From: Streptomyces violaceorubidus
GTDB taxonomy: Bacteria > Actinomycetota > Actinomycetes > Streptomycetales > Streptomycetaceae
Length of the DNA stretch: 64,000 nt
NCBI RefSeq assembly: GCF_000717995.1
Contig: NZ_JODM01000003.1
Coordinates: forward strand, 124,001 to 188,000
Reading direction: 5' to 3'
A model generated the notes under the pieces. That model did no database searches and was not told the DNA's origin. It saw only the letters and a program-made list of their open reading frames with translations. The translations under genes were made by a program, and so were the position numbers. Below, in pieces: positions 45,354-53,742 of the stretch. The stretch's first letter is position 1. Each line of letters opens with the position of its first letter.

Positions 45354-46910
45354 TCAGCCCGCGTACGTCTCGAACTCGGCGATCCTCGGGGTGCCCGAGG
45401 CGCCGGTGATCTGGAAGGTGATCTTCTCCAGCGAGACCGGGGAGAAGCCGATCACGCCCGCGCCGCTGCCGGAGGCCAGGACGGCGCCGGTGGCGTGGTC
45501 GAGGACGCGGTAGGAGCCGATGGCGCCCTGGGAGCCGGCCGCCTCCCTGATGTTGATCTTGGAGACCGTGGTGGCGGAGGACCACTTCACGGAGATGGAA
45601 CCGGTGGTGCCGGCCGGGGACCAGTACGTGGCGAGGTCACCGTCGCGCACGTTGCCGTAGCTGGTGCCGCTCGCCTTGGACGAGCCGTCCGCGCCCGCCG
45701 TGAGGCTCAGGTTGGTCCCGCTCGGCGGATCGGTCGGGTCCGGGTCCGTCGGGTCGGGGTCGGTCGGGTCCGGGTCGGTGGGGTCGGTGGGGTCCGGGCT
45801 CTGCGGCGTGCAGCTGCCGTCCGACACCTTCAGGCCCTTGTTCGCGCCCGCCGTGGCGCTCACGACGGACGGCACGCAGGAGGCGGCGTCGAGGGTGAAG
45901 GAGTACGGGACGGACACCGTGGTGTTGGACTTCGGGTCGGGGCCGGCCGGGTTGTTGTCCTCGCCGGGCTCGGACCAGGTGACGTTGTCGTAGATGTTGC
46001 CGCTGACCTGCCAGGTGCCGGCCTGGTCGGTGTAGAAGGTGCCGAGGACGTCCTTGGAGTCCTCGAAGTAGTTGTTGTCCACCTTGGCCTTGGCACCGGC
46101 CCGGGAGTTGATGCCGGACTCGTTCAGGCTCTTGTAGTGGTTGTTGTACATGTGGGCGATCCCGCCGCGCAGCAGGGGCGTGCGGGAGTCGATGTTCTCG
46201 TACAGGTTGTGGTGGAAGGTGATGTAGCCGTTGGAGCGGTCGCTCTCGCTGGACCCGATCAGCCCGCCGCGGCCGGAGTTGCGCAGGACGCTGTAGGACA
46301 GGGTCACGTACTGGGTGTTGTCCTTCATGTCGAAGAGGCCGTCGTAGCCCTCCGACTCCCCGCCGGAGGCCTCCAGCGTGGAGTGGTCGACCCAGACGTT
46401 GCGGACGTCGCTCTCCATGCCGATGGCGTCGCCGCCGTTGGAGGTGGGCGAGCCGGACTTCTTGACGTTCCGTACGGTCACGTTCTGGATGACGATGTTG
46501 CTGGAGTCCCGGATGTGGATGCCCAGCTGGTCGAAGACGGCACCGCCGCCGACCCCGACGATCGTGATGTTGCTGACCTGCTTGAGCTCGATCTTGTCGG
46601 CCGCGGTGCTGCAGCTGTCGCCCGAGACCTGGCTGGTGTTGCCGTGGTTGACGGTGCCCTCGACCTCGATGGTGATCGGGGTGCTGCTGCTGGCCCGGCC
46701 GCACAGGGCCTGGTGGATCGCGGTGCCGGTGGTGGCCCGCACGGTCTGCCCGCCCGCACCGCCGGTCGTGCCGCCGTTCTGGGTCGCGTAGCCGGTGGCG
46801 CCGCCGGCCGCTGCCGCCGCCTCGGGCATCGTCAGCACCACACCGGCCGCGGCCGCGAGGGCCAGTGTGCCCAGTGCCGCTTGGAGTCGCAGCGCGACTG
46901 GTCGTCTCAT
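45354..46910 (-). CDS. Secreted pectate lyase (PL1) with C-terminal discoidin-like domain
   Basis: The 518-aa enzyme cleaves polygalacturonate by beta-elimination. The signal is MRRPVALRLQAALGTLALAAAAG, ending near AAAAAGG. The parallel-beta-helix lyase shows WVDHSTLEASGG, YDGLFDMKDNTQYVTLSYS and RTPLLRGGIAHMYNNHYKSL, with Asp and Arg residues of the PL1 active site. A linker of DPTDP repeats (about 378-405) leads to a 120-residue beta domain (YGNVRDGDLATYWSPAGTTG) resembling a carbohydrate-binding F5/8 C module. ATG 46910 has GGGGAG at 7 nt. Confidence 0.92.
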   Translation of the reverse strand: MRRPVALRLQAALGTLALAAAAGVVLTMPEAAAAAGGATGYATQNGGTTGGAGGQTVRATTGTAIHQALCGRASSSTPITIEVEGTVNHGNTSQVSGDSCSTAADKIELKQVSNITIVGVGGGAVFDQLGIHIRDSSNIVIQNVTVRNVKKSGSPTSNGGDAIGMESDVRNVWVDHSTLEASGGESEGYDGLFDMKDNTQYVTLSYSVLRNSGRGGLIGSSESDRSNGYITFHHNLYENIDSRTPLLRGGIAHMYNNHYKSLNESGINSRAGAKAKVDNNYFEDSKDVLGTFYTDQAGTWQVSGNIYDNVTWSEPGEDNNPAGPDPKSNTTVSVPYSFTLDAASCVPSVVSATAGANKGLKVSDGSCTPQSPDPTDPTDPDPTDPDPTDPDPTDPPSGTNLSLTAGADGSSKASGTSYGNVRDGDLATYWSPAGTTGSISVKWSSATTVSKINIREAAGSQGAIGSYRVLDHATGAVLASGSGAGVIGFSPVSLEKITFQITGASGTPRIAEFETYAG

Positions 46911-46964
46911 CCTCGGTCTCCCCATTCGCCTTCACATGCCGGAACGAACATCATGGCGTGACCA

Positions 46965-46995
46965 TGTCAATCACACACTGTCGGAAAGCGCTTTC
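46965..46995 (-). promoter_or_regulatory. Palindromic operator and -35 element before pectate lyase
   Basis: GAAAGCGCTTTC at 46984-46995 is a perfect palindrome of the LacI-operator kind. TTGACA (minus strand) lies at 46965-46970. A convincing -10 box was not found. Confidence 0.5.
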
Positions 46996-47126
46996 TCGGC
47001 GTGAGAATAGGGGTGGGTTTGAGAGCTGACAAGGGTTCGGACGCGATACCGCCGTTTCGTATTCACGACCCACGTCCATCTACATGAACGACTGCCGCTC
47101 GACGTGCACCCCGAGCGGAGCTGCGG

Positions 47127-47132
47127 TACGAT
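47127..47132 (+). promoter_or_regulatory. -10 element (TACGAT) of the atypical tRNA transcription unit
   Basis: TACGAT with an upstream TGCGG (extended -10 like) lies 49 nt before the tRNA. The -35 region is weak. The predicted transcript first forms a 6-bp hairpin (47148-47153 with 47159-47164) and then the tRNA. Confidence 0.6.
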
Positions 47133-47175
47133 CATCTTGCCTGATCACGGGGACCAACTCCCCGCAACGGGCACT

Positions 47176-47245
47176 GCGTTGGTGGTCCAAGGAAAGACGC
47201 CCCACTTCCCGTGGGGAAATGCAGGTGCAAGGCCTGCCCAGCGCT
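47176..47245 (+). tRNA. Atypical 70-nt tRNA-Gly-like RNA (anticodon TCC)
   Basis: A full cloverleaf can be drawn. The acceptor GCGTTGG pairs with CCAGCGC (one G-U). The bases at 8-9 are TG. The D-stem GTC/GAC has a loop CAAGGAAA containing GG. The anticodon stem CCCCA/TGGGG has a loop CTTCCCG, so U33 and anticodon TCC. The variable loop is 4 nt. The T-stem GCAGG/CCTGC has loop TGCAAGG. G1:C72, C2:G71, G3:C70, C35, C36 and U73 are all bacterial GlyRS identity elements. Oddities are a 3-bp D-stem, G at position 55, C37 and G38. CCA is not encoded. Confidence 0.68.
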
Positions 47246-47250
47246 CGACG

Positions 47251-47284
47251 AGAACCCCGGCCCGCACCCGCGGACCGGGGTTCT
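47251..47284. terminator. Terminator after the atypical tRNA
   Basis: A 10-bp stem (47251-47260 with 47275-47284) with an inner 4-bp stem precedes TCC. It also lies beyond the racemase gene stop on the other strand. Confidence 0.78.
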
Positions 47285-47301
47285 TCCGTGTCACGCCCCT
47301 C

Positions 47302-48033
47302 TCAAACCTGCACCACCGGCTCCCGCGTGAACAGCGCGCCCAGCTCCGGTGCGTTGACCCGGCGGTCGGCCAGCCGCAGGCCCTCCCAGACGGTGACCTG
47401 GTTCGCGGTGAGGACCGGCTTGCCCAGCTCCTTCTCCAGGGCCGGGACGTGGGCCGCGGTGTGCAGGGCGGTGTCCGGGAGGAGCACCGCCTCGGCGTCC
47501 GGGCGGTCGGCGGCTCGGGCCAGCGCCAGCACCTCCTGCTCGGTCCAGGTGCCGACCTCCGCCGCCGTGACGACGCCCGAGCCGACCACGTCGGCCACCT
47601 CGATGCCGGCGGCGCCGAGGAAGTCCGCGAAGAGCCGCGCCACGTCGTCCGGGTAGGTCGCGCCGATGGAGACCCGGCGCACGCCGATCTCCTTCGCCGC
47701 GTGCACGAAGGCGAAGGAGGTCGACGAGGCCGGCAGGCCCGCCGCCCGGGCCAGGGCGCGCACCTGTTCGTGGGCGCCGTCCCAGCCGTGCACGAAGCTG
47801 CCGCTGGTGCAGGCCCACACCACGGCGTCGGCGCCGGCCAGCCGCAGCTCGGCCACGCCCGCCTCCAGCCGCCGCGGCGAGCCCATCTCCAGGAGTGCGT
47901 CCACCCGGTGGGCGTCCTCGCCGATGTCCGTGTGCACCAGGTCCACCCGGATGTCGCTGCCCAGGAGCTGCTCGATGCGTGGATAGTCGTCCTCGCCGGA
48001 GTGGCCCGGGTACAGGAATCCCAGTGCTGTCAT
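47302..48033 (-). CDS. Asp/Glu-racemase-superfamily protein (maleate isomerase/AMDase-like)
   Basis: The 243-aa protein has the first catalytic-cysteine motif WACTSGSFVHGW near residue 75, and GVRRVSIGATYPDDVARLFADFL typical of the family. Where most members have the second cysteine (CTN), it has PDTALHT, so Asp replaces Cys. It may be a decarboxylase-like or otherwise altered enzyme. It overlaps the paralogue upstream by 4 nt. ATG 48033 has GGAAGG 6 nt upstream. Confidence 0.85.
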   Translation of the reverse strand: MTALGFLYPGHSGEDDYPRIEQLLGSDIRVDLVHTDIGEDAHRVDALLEMGSPRRLEAGVAELRLAGADAVVWACTSGSFVHGWDGAHEQVRALARAAGLPASSTSFAFVHAAKEIGVRRVSIGATYPDDVARLFADFLGAAGIEVADVVGSGVVTAAEVGTWTEQEVLALARAADRPDAEAVLLPDTALHTAAHVPALEKELGKPVLTANQVTVWEGLRLADRRVNAPELGALFTREPVVQV

Positions 48034-48932
48034 GTCCACCCTTCCTGCTGCTGTTCCGTGTCCGGGCCGTCACCGACGCCCGGCATGTCCGCCGCCGCGG
48101 GCCCGACCGGGCCCGCCACCGCGGGGTCGACGGGACCAGCCGGTCCCACCACCGCGGGACCGGCCGCACCCGTCGCCGCGGGGCCGGTGCGCGCGGCCGG
48201 ATCGGTCAGCGCCTGGTACGGCCCCATCGCAGGGGTACCCAGTCGGCGCAGCGCGGCCCACATCGTCACTTGGTTGGCCGAGATCACCGGGATCCGCAGC
48301 TCCGCCTCCGGCTGCGGGATGACGTCGTAGGTGGGGAGGTTGGTGCAGGAGATGAACAGGGCGTCCGCCGCTCCCGGCGCGGGCAGGGCCCGGCGTGCCA
48401 TGTCGGCCACGTCGCGGTACGGGACCTTCCAGATGTGCCGGGTCAGCCCCATGAAGGCGCAGCCGGTGACGGCCACGCCGGCCTCGGCGACGTACGCCTC
48501 CAGCGCCCGGGTCACGGACACGGTGTACGGCGTCACCAGCGCGACCCGGCGTACGCCCAGCTCGGTCAGCGCGTCGAGCAGGGCGCCGGACGTGGTGACG
48601 GACGGGACGGCGTCGGCCCAGGTCATCGCCTCGCACCTGGCGTGCTCCCCGGCGGTGCCGCCGACGAAGCTGCCCGAGGTGCAGGCGTAGGCGACGACCT
48701 CGGGCGCGATGGCGTTGAGGGTGCGCACCGCCTCGCCGAGGGTCTCGTGCTCGCTGACCATCCGGGCGAGGTCCGGACTGACCTCGACGGGCACGTAGGG
48801 GGTCCGCGTCATGTGGAGCGACACGTCGTCGGGCACCCATCGCCACAGCTCGCGATCGAGTGCGAAGTCGAACGGGGCGACCACGCCGACCCCGCGTTGC
48901 GGAGCCGGTCCGCCGAGAAAGGAGATGTCCAT
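48030..48932 (-). CDS. Asp/Glu-racemase-superfamily protein, both cysteines present
   Basis: The 300-aa protein shows AYACTSGSFVGG and FISCTNLPTYDVIP, the two cysteine motifs of the maleate cis-trans isomerase/hydantoin-racemase group, with GVRRVALVTPYTVSVTRALEAYV between them. After residue 245 there is a low-complexity tail of GPxxxG units (about 50 residues). The tail may be a linker or reflect drift. It forms an operon with the paralogue at 47302. The start at 48932 is not well supported by a ribosome site. Confidence 0.85.
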   Translation of the reverse strand: MDISFLGGPAPQRGVGVVAPFDFALDRELWRWVPDDVSLHMTRTPYVPVEVSPDLARMVSEHETLGEAVRTLNAIAPEVVAYACTSGSFVGGTAGEHARCEAMTWADAVPSVTTSGALLDALTELGVRRVALVTPYTVSVTRALEAYVAEAGVAVTGCAFMGLTRHIWKVPYRDVADMARRALPAPGAADALFISCTNLPTYDVIPQPEAELRIPVISANQVTMWAALRRLGTPAMGPYQALTDPAARTGPAATGAAGPAVVGPAGPVDPAVAGPVGPAAADMPGVGDGPDTEQQQEGWT

Positions 48933-49117
48933 GGCACGCACCGGCCTCACACTGAGGAAGGAGCGGGCAACGCACCGTTGCGCAAGGCCGTGTTGACGAA
49001 GGTAGGTTCCGGTGCGAGCGTGGTCAGTCCACTCGCATCACTCCCAGGTCAACAGCCGGTTAACTTCCGCGTCACCACCCGAACCGCCCCGCTTCCCCGA
49101 CCGGAGACAGGCCGCCG

Positions 49118-50089
49118 ATGACCACGCCCCCATCCGCCTCCGCCGCCCCGCCGACCCTCCTGGTCCTGGACGCCGAGCCGCCGCCCCGGCTGGGCCGGCT
49201 GACCGGCCGGGCCCGGATCGAGCACACCGACGCGGCGACGCTGGCCGAGCGGCTGCCGCGCGCCGACGTCCTGCTGGTGTGGGACTTCACCTCGCACGCG
49301 GTGCGCGAGGCCTGGCCCGGCGGCGGCCCGCGCCCGCGCTGGGTGCACACGGCGAGCGCCGGGGTGGACCATCTGATGTGCCCGGAGCTGGCCGAGTCGG
49401 ACACCGTGGTGACCAACGCGCGCGGGGTCTTCGACCGGCCGATCGCCGAGTACGTCGCCGCACTCGTCCTGGCGATGGCCAAGGACCTGCCCACGACGCT
49501 GCGTCTTCAGGGCGAGCGGACCTGGCGGCACCGCGAGTCGACACGGGTGGCCGGAACACGCGCCTGCGTGGTGGGCTCCGGCCCGATCGGCCGGGCCGTC
49601 GTCAGCACCCTGGAGGCGCTCGGCATCACCACCGCGCTGGTCGGCCGGACCGCGCGCCCCGGTGTGCACGGGCCCCAGGAGCTGGACCGGCTGCTGGCCG
49701 GGGCCGACTGGGTGGTGGCGGCGGCGCCCCTGACCGACGACACGCGCGGCATGTTCGACGCCCGGCGGTTCGCTCTGATGCGGCCCTCCGCCCGGTTCGT
49801 GAACGTGGGGCGCGGCCGGCTGGTCGTCGAGGACGACCTGGTCGAGGCGCTGACCTCGCGCCGGATCGCGGGCGCCGCGCTGGACGTGCTGAGCCACGAG
49901 CCGCTCGCGCCGGACAGCGCGCTGTGGGAGGTGCCGGGGCTGATCGTCTCGCCGCACATGAGCGGGGACACGATCGGCTGGCGGGACGAACTGGGCGCGC
50001 AGTTCGTGGAGTTGTTCGAGAGCTGGGCGGCGGGCGGACCGCTGGCCAACGTGGTCGACAAGAAGCGTGGATACGTGCCCGGACACTGA
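49118..50089 (+). CDS. D-2-hydroxyacid dehydrogenase
   Basis: The 323-aa NAD(P)-dependent oxidoreductase has VGSGPIGRAVVSTLEALGI (Rossmann glycine motif) and RPSARFVNVGRGRLVVEDDLVEAL. The catalytic region is ALDVLSHEPLAPDSALWEVPGLIVSPHMSGDT, with Glu and His. Family members reduce 2-keto acids. ATG 49118 has GGAG upstream. It starts a plus-strand pair with the amidase (36-nt gap), divergent from the racemase operon. Confidence 0.9.
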   Translation: MTTPPSASAAPPTLLVLDAEPPPRLGRLTGRARIEHTDAATLAERLPRADVLLVWDFTSHAVREAWPGGGPRPRWVHTASAGVDHLMCPELAESDTVVTNARGVFDRPIAEYVAALVLAMAKDLPTTLRLQGERTWRHRESTRVAGTRACVVGSGPIGRAVVSTLEALGITTALVGRTARPGVHGPQELDRLLAGADWVVAAAPLTDDTRGMFDARRFALMRPSARFVNVGRGRLVVEDDLVEALTSRRIAGAALDVLSHEPLAPDSALWEVPGLIVSPHMSGDTIGWRDELGAQFVELFESWAAGGPLANVVDKKRGYVPGH

Positions 50090-50125
50090 CGTCGCCGACG
50101 TCCGAGACCCGCGGGAGGGTGCCCC

Positions 50126-51532
50126 ATGACCGACCTCACCGAGCTGACCGCCGTACAGCTCGTCGACGGCTACCGCAAGGGGGCGTTCAGCCCCGTGGAG
50201 GCGACCCGGGCGGTCCTGGAGCGGGCCGAGCGGATCCAGCCGGAGGTGAACGCGTTCGTCCGGCTGACCGGCGAGGAGGCGCTGGACCGGGCCCGGCGGG
50301 CCGAGGAGCGGTGGCGCCGCGGGGAGCCGTGCGGGCTCGTGGACGGGGTGCCGGTCACGGTGAAGGACATCCTGCTGACGCGCGGCCAGCCGACCCTGCG
50401 CGGCTCCCGGGCCGTGGCTCCGGACGGCCCCTGGGAGGAGGACGCGCCGTCCGTGGCACGGCTGCGCGAGCACGGCGCGGTCTTCGTCGGCAGGACCACG
50501 ACGCCGGAGTTCGGCTGGAAGGGCGTGACGGACTCGCCCCTGTCCGGCGTGACGCGCAACCCGCACGACCCCTCCCGTACCGCGGGCGGTTCCAGCGGGG
50601 GCGCCGCGGCGGCCGTGGCGCTCGGGGCGGGGCCGCTGGCGCTGGGCACGGACGGCGGCGGCAGCGTGCGCATCCCGGCCTCTTTCTGCGGCGTCTTCGG
50701 CCTGAAACCGACGTACGGCCGGGTGCCGCTGTACCCGGCGAGCGCGTTCGGCACGCTCGCGCACGTGGGTCCGATGACCCGGGACGCGGCGGACGCGGCG
50801 CTGATGCTGGACGTGGTCGGCACCCCGGACGCCCGGGACTGGTCGGCGCTGGGTCCGGCCGCCGGGTCGTACACCGAGGCCCTGTCGGGCGGGGTGCGGG
50901 GGCTGCGGGTGGCGTACTCGCCCTCGCTGGGCGGGCAGGTGGCGGTGCGTCCGGCGGTGGCCGGGGCGGTCCGGCGGGCGGTGGAGCGGCTGGCGGGGCT
51001 CGGCGCGTACGTGACGGAGGCCGACCCCGACTTCACGGACCCGGTGGACGCCTTCCACACGCTGTGGTTCAGCGGCGCGGCGCGGATCGCGCAGCACCTG
51101 CGGGCGGGGCAGCGGGAGCTGCTGGACCCGGGCCTGCGGGAGATCGTCGGGGCGGGGGCGCGGTACTCGGCGCTGGACTATCTGGCGGCGGTGGACGTCC
51201 GGATGGAGCTGGGGCGGCGGATGGGCCTCTTCCACCAGCGGTACGACCTGCTGGTGACGCCCACGCTGCCGATCACGGCGTTCGAGGCGGGGGTGGAGGT
51301 GCCGAAGGGGTCCGGGTACCGGCGGTGGACGGGGTGGACGCCGTTCACGTATCCGTTCAACATGACGCAGCAGCCGGCGGCCACCGTGCCGGTGGGCGTG
51401 GACGGGGACGGGTTGCCCGTGGGGGTGCAGATCGTCGCGGCGCGGCACCGGGACGATCTGGTGTTGCGGGCGGCGCACGCGCTGTACGAGGCGGGGGCCG
51501 CTGGAGCGGTCACCCCGCCCTGCGGAAGCTGA
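50126..51532 (+). CDS. Amidase (amidase-signature family)
   Basis: The 468-aa enzyme hydrolyses an amide, using the Ser-cisSer-Lys triad. Lys is in GVPVTVKDILLTRGQPTLRGS. The signature is AGGSSGGAAAAVALGAGPLALGTDGGGS and SIRIP-like VRIPASFCGVFGLKPTYG. The substrate is unknown. The context (racemases, dehydrogenase, importer) suggests catabolism of an amide or imide compound. The 3' end overlaps the convergent DUF3830 gene by 23 bp. Confidence 0.92.
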   Translation: MTDLTELTAVQLVDGYRKGAFSPVEATRAVLERAERIQPEVNAFVRLTGEEALDRARRAEERWRRGEPCGLVDGVPVTVKDILLTRGQPTLRGSRAVAPDGPWEEDAPSVARLREHGAVFVGRTTTPEFGWKGVTDSPLSGVTRNPHDPSRTAGGSSGGAAAAVALGAGPLALGTDGGGSVRIPASFCGVFGLKPTYGRVPLYPASAFGTLAHVGPMTRDAADAALMLDVVGTPDARDWSALGPAAGSYTEALSGGVRGLRVAYSPSLGGQVAVRPAVAGAVRRAVERLAGLGAYVTEADPDFTDPVDAFHTLWFSGAARIAQHLRAGQRELLDPGLREIVGAGARYSALDYLAAVDVRMELGRRMGLFHQRYDLLVTPTLPITAFEAGVEVPKGSGYRRWTGWTPFTYPFNMTQQPAATVPVGVDGDGLPVGVQIVAARHRDDLVLRAAHALYEAGAAGAVTPPCGS

Positions 51533-52007
51533 GCGTCTCCCCCGCCGCCCCCGTGCGCCACAGGTCGTTGCAGGCCTCCGCCATGGCTTCCAGGCCCTCG
51601 GTGATGCGGCCCCAGACGGTGCCCGGGACCCAGCCGACGTCGCCGTTGAGGAGGAGGTTGTTGCGCTCGTAGAAGAGGGCGAGGTCGACGAGGGTGGTAC
51701 CGGGGCGGACCTCGCGGTCGCAGCCGTACGCCTTCGTGCCCAACTCGGCACCCGCGAAGGCGAAATAGCACAGGTCGCCGGGAATGGGCGTGACCGTCGG
51801 ATTCTCCAGCGGTGGTTCGGATGCCGCGAAGGGCAGGAAAAGGGCGTAGATCTCATTACGGGCGTATTTGGCGTGGTACACGTCGCCGCCGAGGGGGAGC
51901 GCGTCCCAGACGGCCGCGCAGGTGATCGGGGCCCGGTCGTCGAGCAGGTGGGCCGTGCAGGCGATTCCGCGCTTGACCAGCGAGACTTCGATGTAGCGAT
52001 CAGCCAT
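51510..52007 (-). CDS. DUF3830 protein
   Basis: The 165-aa protein has IACTAHLLDDRAPITCAAVWDALPLGGDVYHAKYARNEIYALF, LLNGDVGWVPGTVWGRI and FLPFAASEPPLENPTVTPIPGDLCYFAF. It matches the cyclophilin-like DUF3830 family, which is common near Asp/Glu racemases and amidases. The function is unknown. ATG 52007 (MADRYIEV) is preferred; ATG 52016 is an alternative. It is divergent from ehuB. Confidence 0.85.
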   Translation of the reverse strand: MADRYIEVSLVKRGIACTAHLLDDRAPITCAAVWDALPLGGDVYHAKYARNEIYALFLPFAASEPPLENPTVTPIPGDLCYFAFAGAELGTKAYGCDREVRPGTTLVDLALFYERNNLLLNGDVGWVPGTVWGRITEGLEAMAEACNDLWRTGAAGETLSFRRAG

Positions 52008-52114
52008 GCCCTCCATGGCAGTGCCCCGCGGCCCCGCGGTCAAGGTTGCCGGGCCGGGACATCGGACTGAAAAAGATCGGCATAACCCGTCCCCCTTCGG
52101 GTAGCTGCGCGCCC

Positions 52115-53044
52115 ATGGCTCCACCACACAGAACCCCACCAGGGGGTATATCCGACCAGAGGTCCAGGACAGCCGGGCCCACGCGCCGGTCGCTGCTCGC
52201 GGGGGTCGCGGCGCTCGGCGCGCTGGGGGCGGCCGGCTGCTCGCGGGTGGCCACGGCGTCCGACGTCGAAGGCGGCGACCTGCTCGACCGGCTGCGGGCC
52301 CAGGGCGTGGCCCGGCTCGGCATCGCGGGTGAGGTCCCCTTCGGCTACATCGACAAGAACGGCGAGCTGACCGGTGAGGCCCCGGAGCTGGCGAAGGTCG
52401 TCTTCAAGCGGCTCGGGGTGGACCGGGTGCAGCCCGTGCCGACGGAGTTCGGCTCCCTCATCCCGGGCCTGGCGTCGCAGCAGTTCGACGTCGTGGCGGC
52501 CGGGATGTACATCAACCCCGAACGCTGCGAACAGGTCATCTTCTCCGACCCCGACTACCAGATGCTCGACGCGTACATCGTCCGCAAGGGCAACCCGCTC
52601 GGGCTGCACGACTACCGGGACGTCGTGAAGAAGAAGGCCAGGTTCGCGACCGGCACCGGATACGCCGAGATCGCCTACGCGGTGGAGCACGGGTACAAGG
52701 AGGACGACATCCTGATCGTCCCCGACCAGGTGGCCGGACTCAACGCCGTCGAGTCCGGGCGCGTGGACGTCTTCGCGGGGACCGCGCTGACCGTCCGCGA
52801 CGTGGTGAAGAAGTCGGGCAAGGCCGAGGCGACCGAGGCCTTCGCCCCGCTCGTCGACGGCAAACCGCACGTCGACGGCGGCGGCTTCGCCTTCCGTCCG
52901 GACGAGACCAACCTGCGGGACGCCTTCAACGTCGAGTTGCAGAAGCTCAAGAAGAGCGGCGAACTGCTGCGCATCCTCAAGCCCTTCGGTTTCACCCAGA
53001 ACGAGATGACCGATCTGACCGCGAAGGAGCTCTGCGGCGGATGA
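52115..53044 (+). CDS. ehuB: Solute-binding lipoprotein EhuB-type
   Basis: The 309-aa family 3 binding protein has a twin-arginine-like start TRRSLLAGVAALGALGAAGC, with the lipobox Cys near residue 42. The mature part has EVPFGYIDKNGELTGEAPELAKVV, FDVVAAGMYINPERCEQVIFSDPDY and RDVVKKKARFATGTGYAE. It is the EhuB type that binds ectoine/hydroxyectoine in rhizobia; here the ligand may be another compound. The start is uncertain because no clear ribosome site is present. It overlaps ehuC by 4 nt. Confidence 0.85.
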   Translation: MAPPHRTPPGGISDQRSRTAGPTRRSLLAGVAALGALGAAGCSRVATASDVEGGDLLDRLRAQGVARLGIAGEVPFGYIDKNGELTGEAPELAKVVFKRLGVDRVQPVPTEFGSLIPGLASQQFDVVAAGMYINPERCEQVIFSDPDYQMLDAYIVRKGNPLGLHDYRDVVKKKARFATGTGYAEIAYAVEHGYKEDDILIVPDQVAGLNAVESGRVDVFAGTALTVRDVVKKSGKAEATEAFAPLVDGKPHVDGGGFAFRPDETNLRDAFNVELQKLKKSGELLRILKPFGFTQNEMTDLTAKELCGG

Positions 53045-53742
53045 CCTCGGGACTGTGGGAACTCGTACTCCAGGGCGTCTGGGTCACCATCCAGCTGCTC
53101 TTCTTCAGCTCGCTGCTGGCGACGGCCGTCTCCTTCGTGGTCGGCATCGCGCGCACCCACCGGCTGTGGATCGTCCGCTTCCTCGCGGGCTTCTACACCG
53201 AGGTGTTCCGCGGGACCTCCGCGCTGGTGATGATCTTCTGGGTCTTCTTCGTACTGCCCCCGGCCTTCGGCTGGCAGCTGGTGCCGATGTGGGCGGGCAC
53301 GCTGGCGCTCGGCCTGACCTACGGGGCGTACGGCTCCGAGATCGTGCGCGGCGCGCTCGGCGCGGTCGACCCGGCGCAGAAGGAGGGCGGCATCGCGCTC
53401 AGCTTCACGCCCTGGCAGCGGATGAAGCTGATCCTGCTGCCGCAGGCGGTGCCGGAGATGATCCCGCCCTTCTCCAACCTGCTGATCGAGCTGCTCAAGG
53501 GCACCGCCCTGGTGTCGATCATGGGCATGGGCGACCTGGCCTTCAGCGCCAACCTGGTGCGCCTGGCGCTTCAGGAGAGCGCGGAGATCTACACGTACGT
53601 CCTGCTCATCTACTTCGTGATCGCGTTCCTGCTCACGCGGGTGATGCGCGGCCTGGAGAAGAAGCTGAAGGCGGGCGTCGGCAAGGCGCCGCAGAAGAAG
53701 ACGGCGGCCGTGCCGGTGCCCGAGGGAAGTGGTGTGTCGTGA
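53041..53742 (+). CDS. ehuC: ABC permease EhuC-type
   Basis: The 233-aa polar-amino-acid permease (HisM/GlnP family) has several membrane segments, first FFSSLLATAVSFVVGIA. The conserved loop is EVFRGTSALVMIFWVFFVLP. The EAA motif is KEGGIALSFTPWQRMKLILLPQAVPEMI. The start and end overlaps (4 nt each) place it in one operon with ehuB and ehuD. It forms half of the import channel. Confidence 0.9.
   Translation: MTSGLWELVLQGVWVTIQLLFFSSLLATAVSFVVGIARTHRLWIVRFLAGFYTEVFRGTSALVMIFWVFFVLPPAFGWQLVPMWAGTLALGLTYGAYGSEIVRGALGAVDPAQKEGGIALSFTPWQRMKLILLPQAVPEMIPPFSNLLIELLKGTALVSIMGMGDLAFSANLVRLALQESAEIYTYVLLIYFVIAFLLTRVMRGLEKKLKAGVGKAPQKKTAAVPVPEGSGVS

Noticed and set aside
47084-47656. Plus-strand open frames across the atypical tRNA and racemase gene
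   Set aside because: They run antisense to the racemase gene and through the tRNA; no domain and poor codon use.
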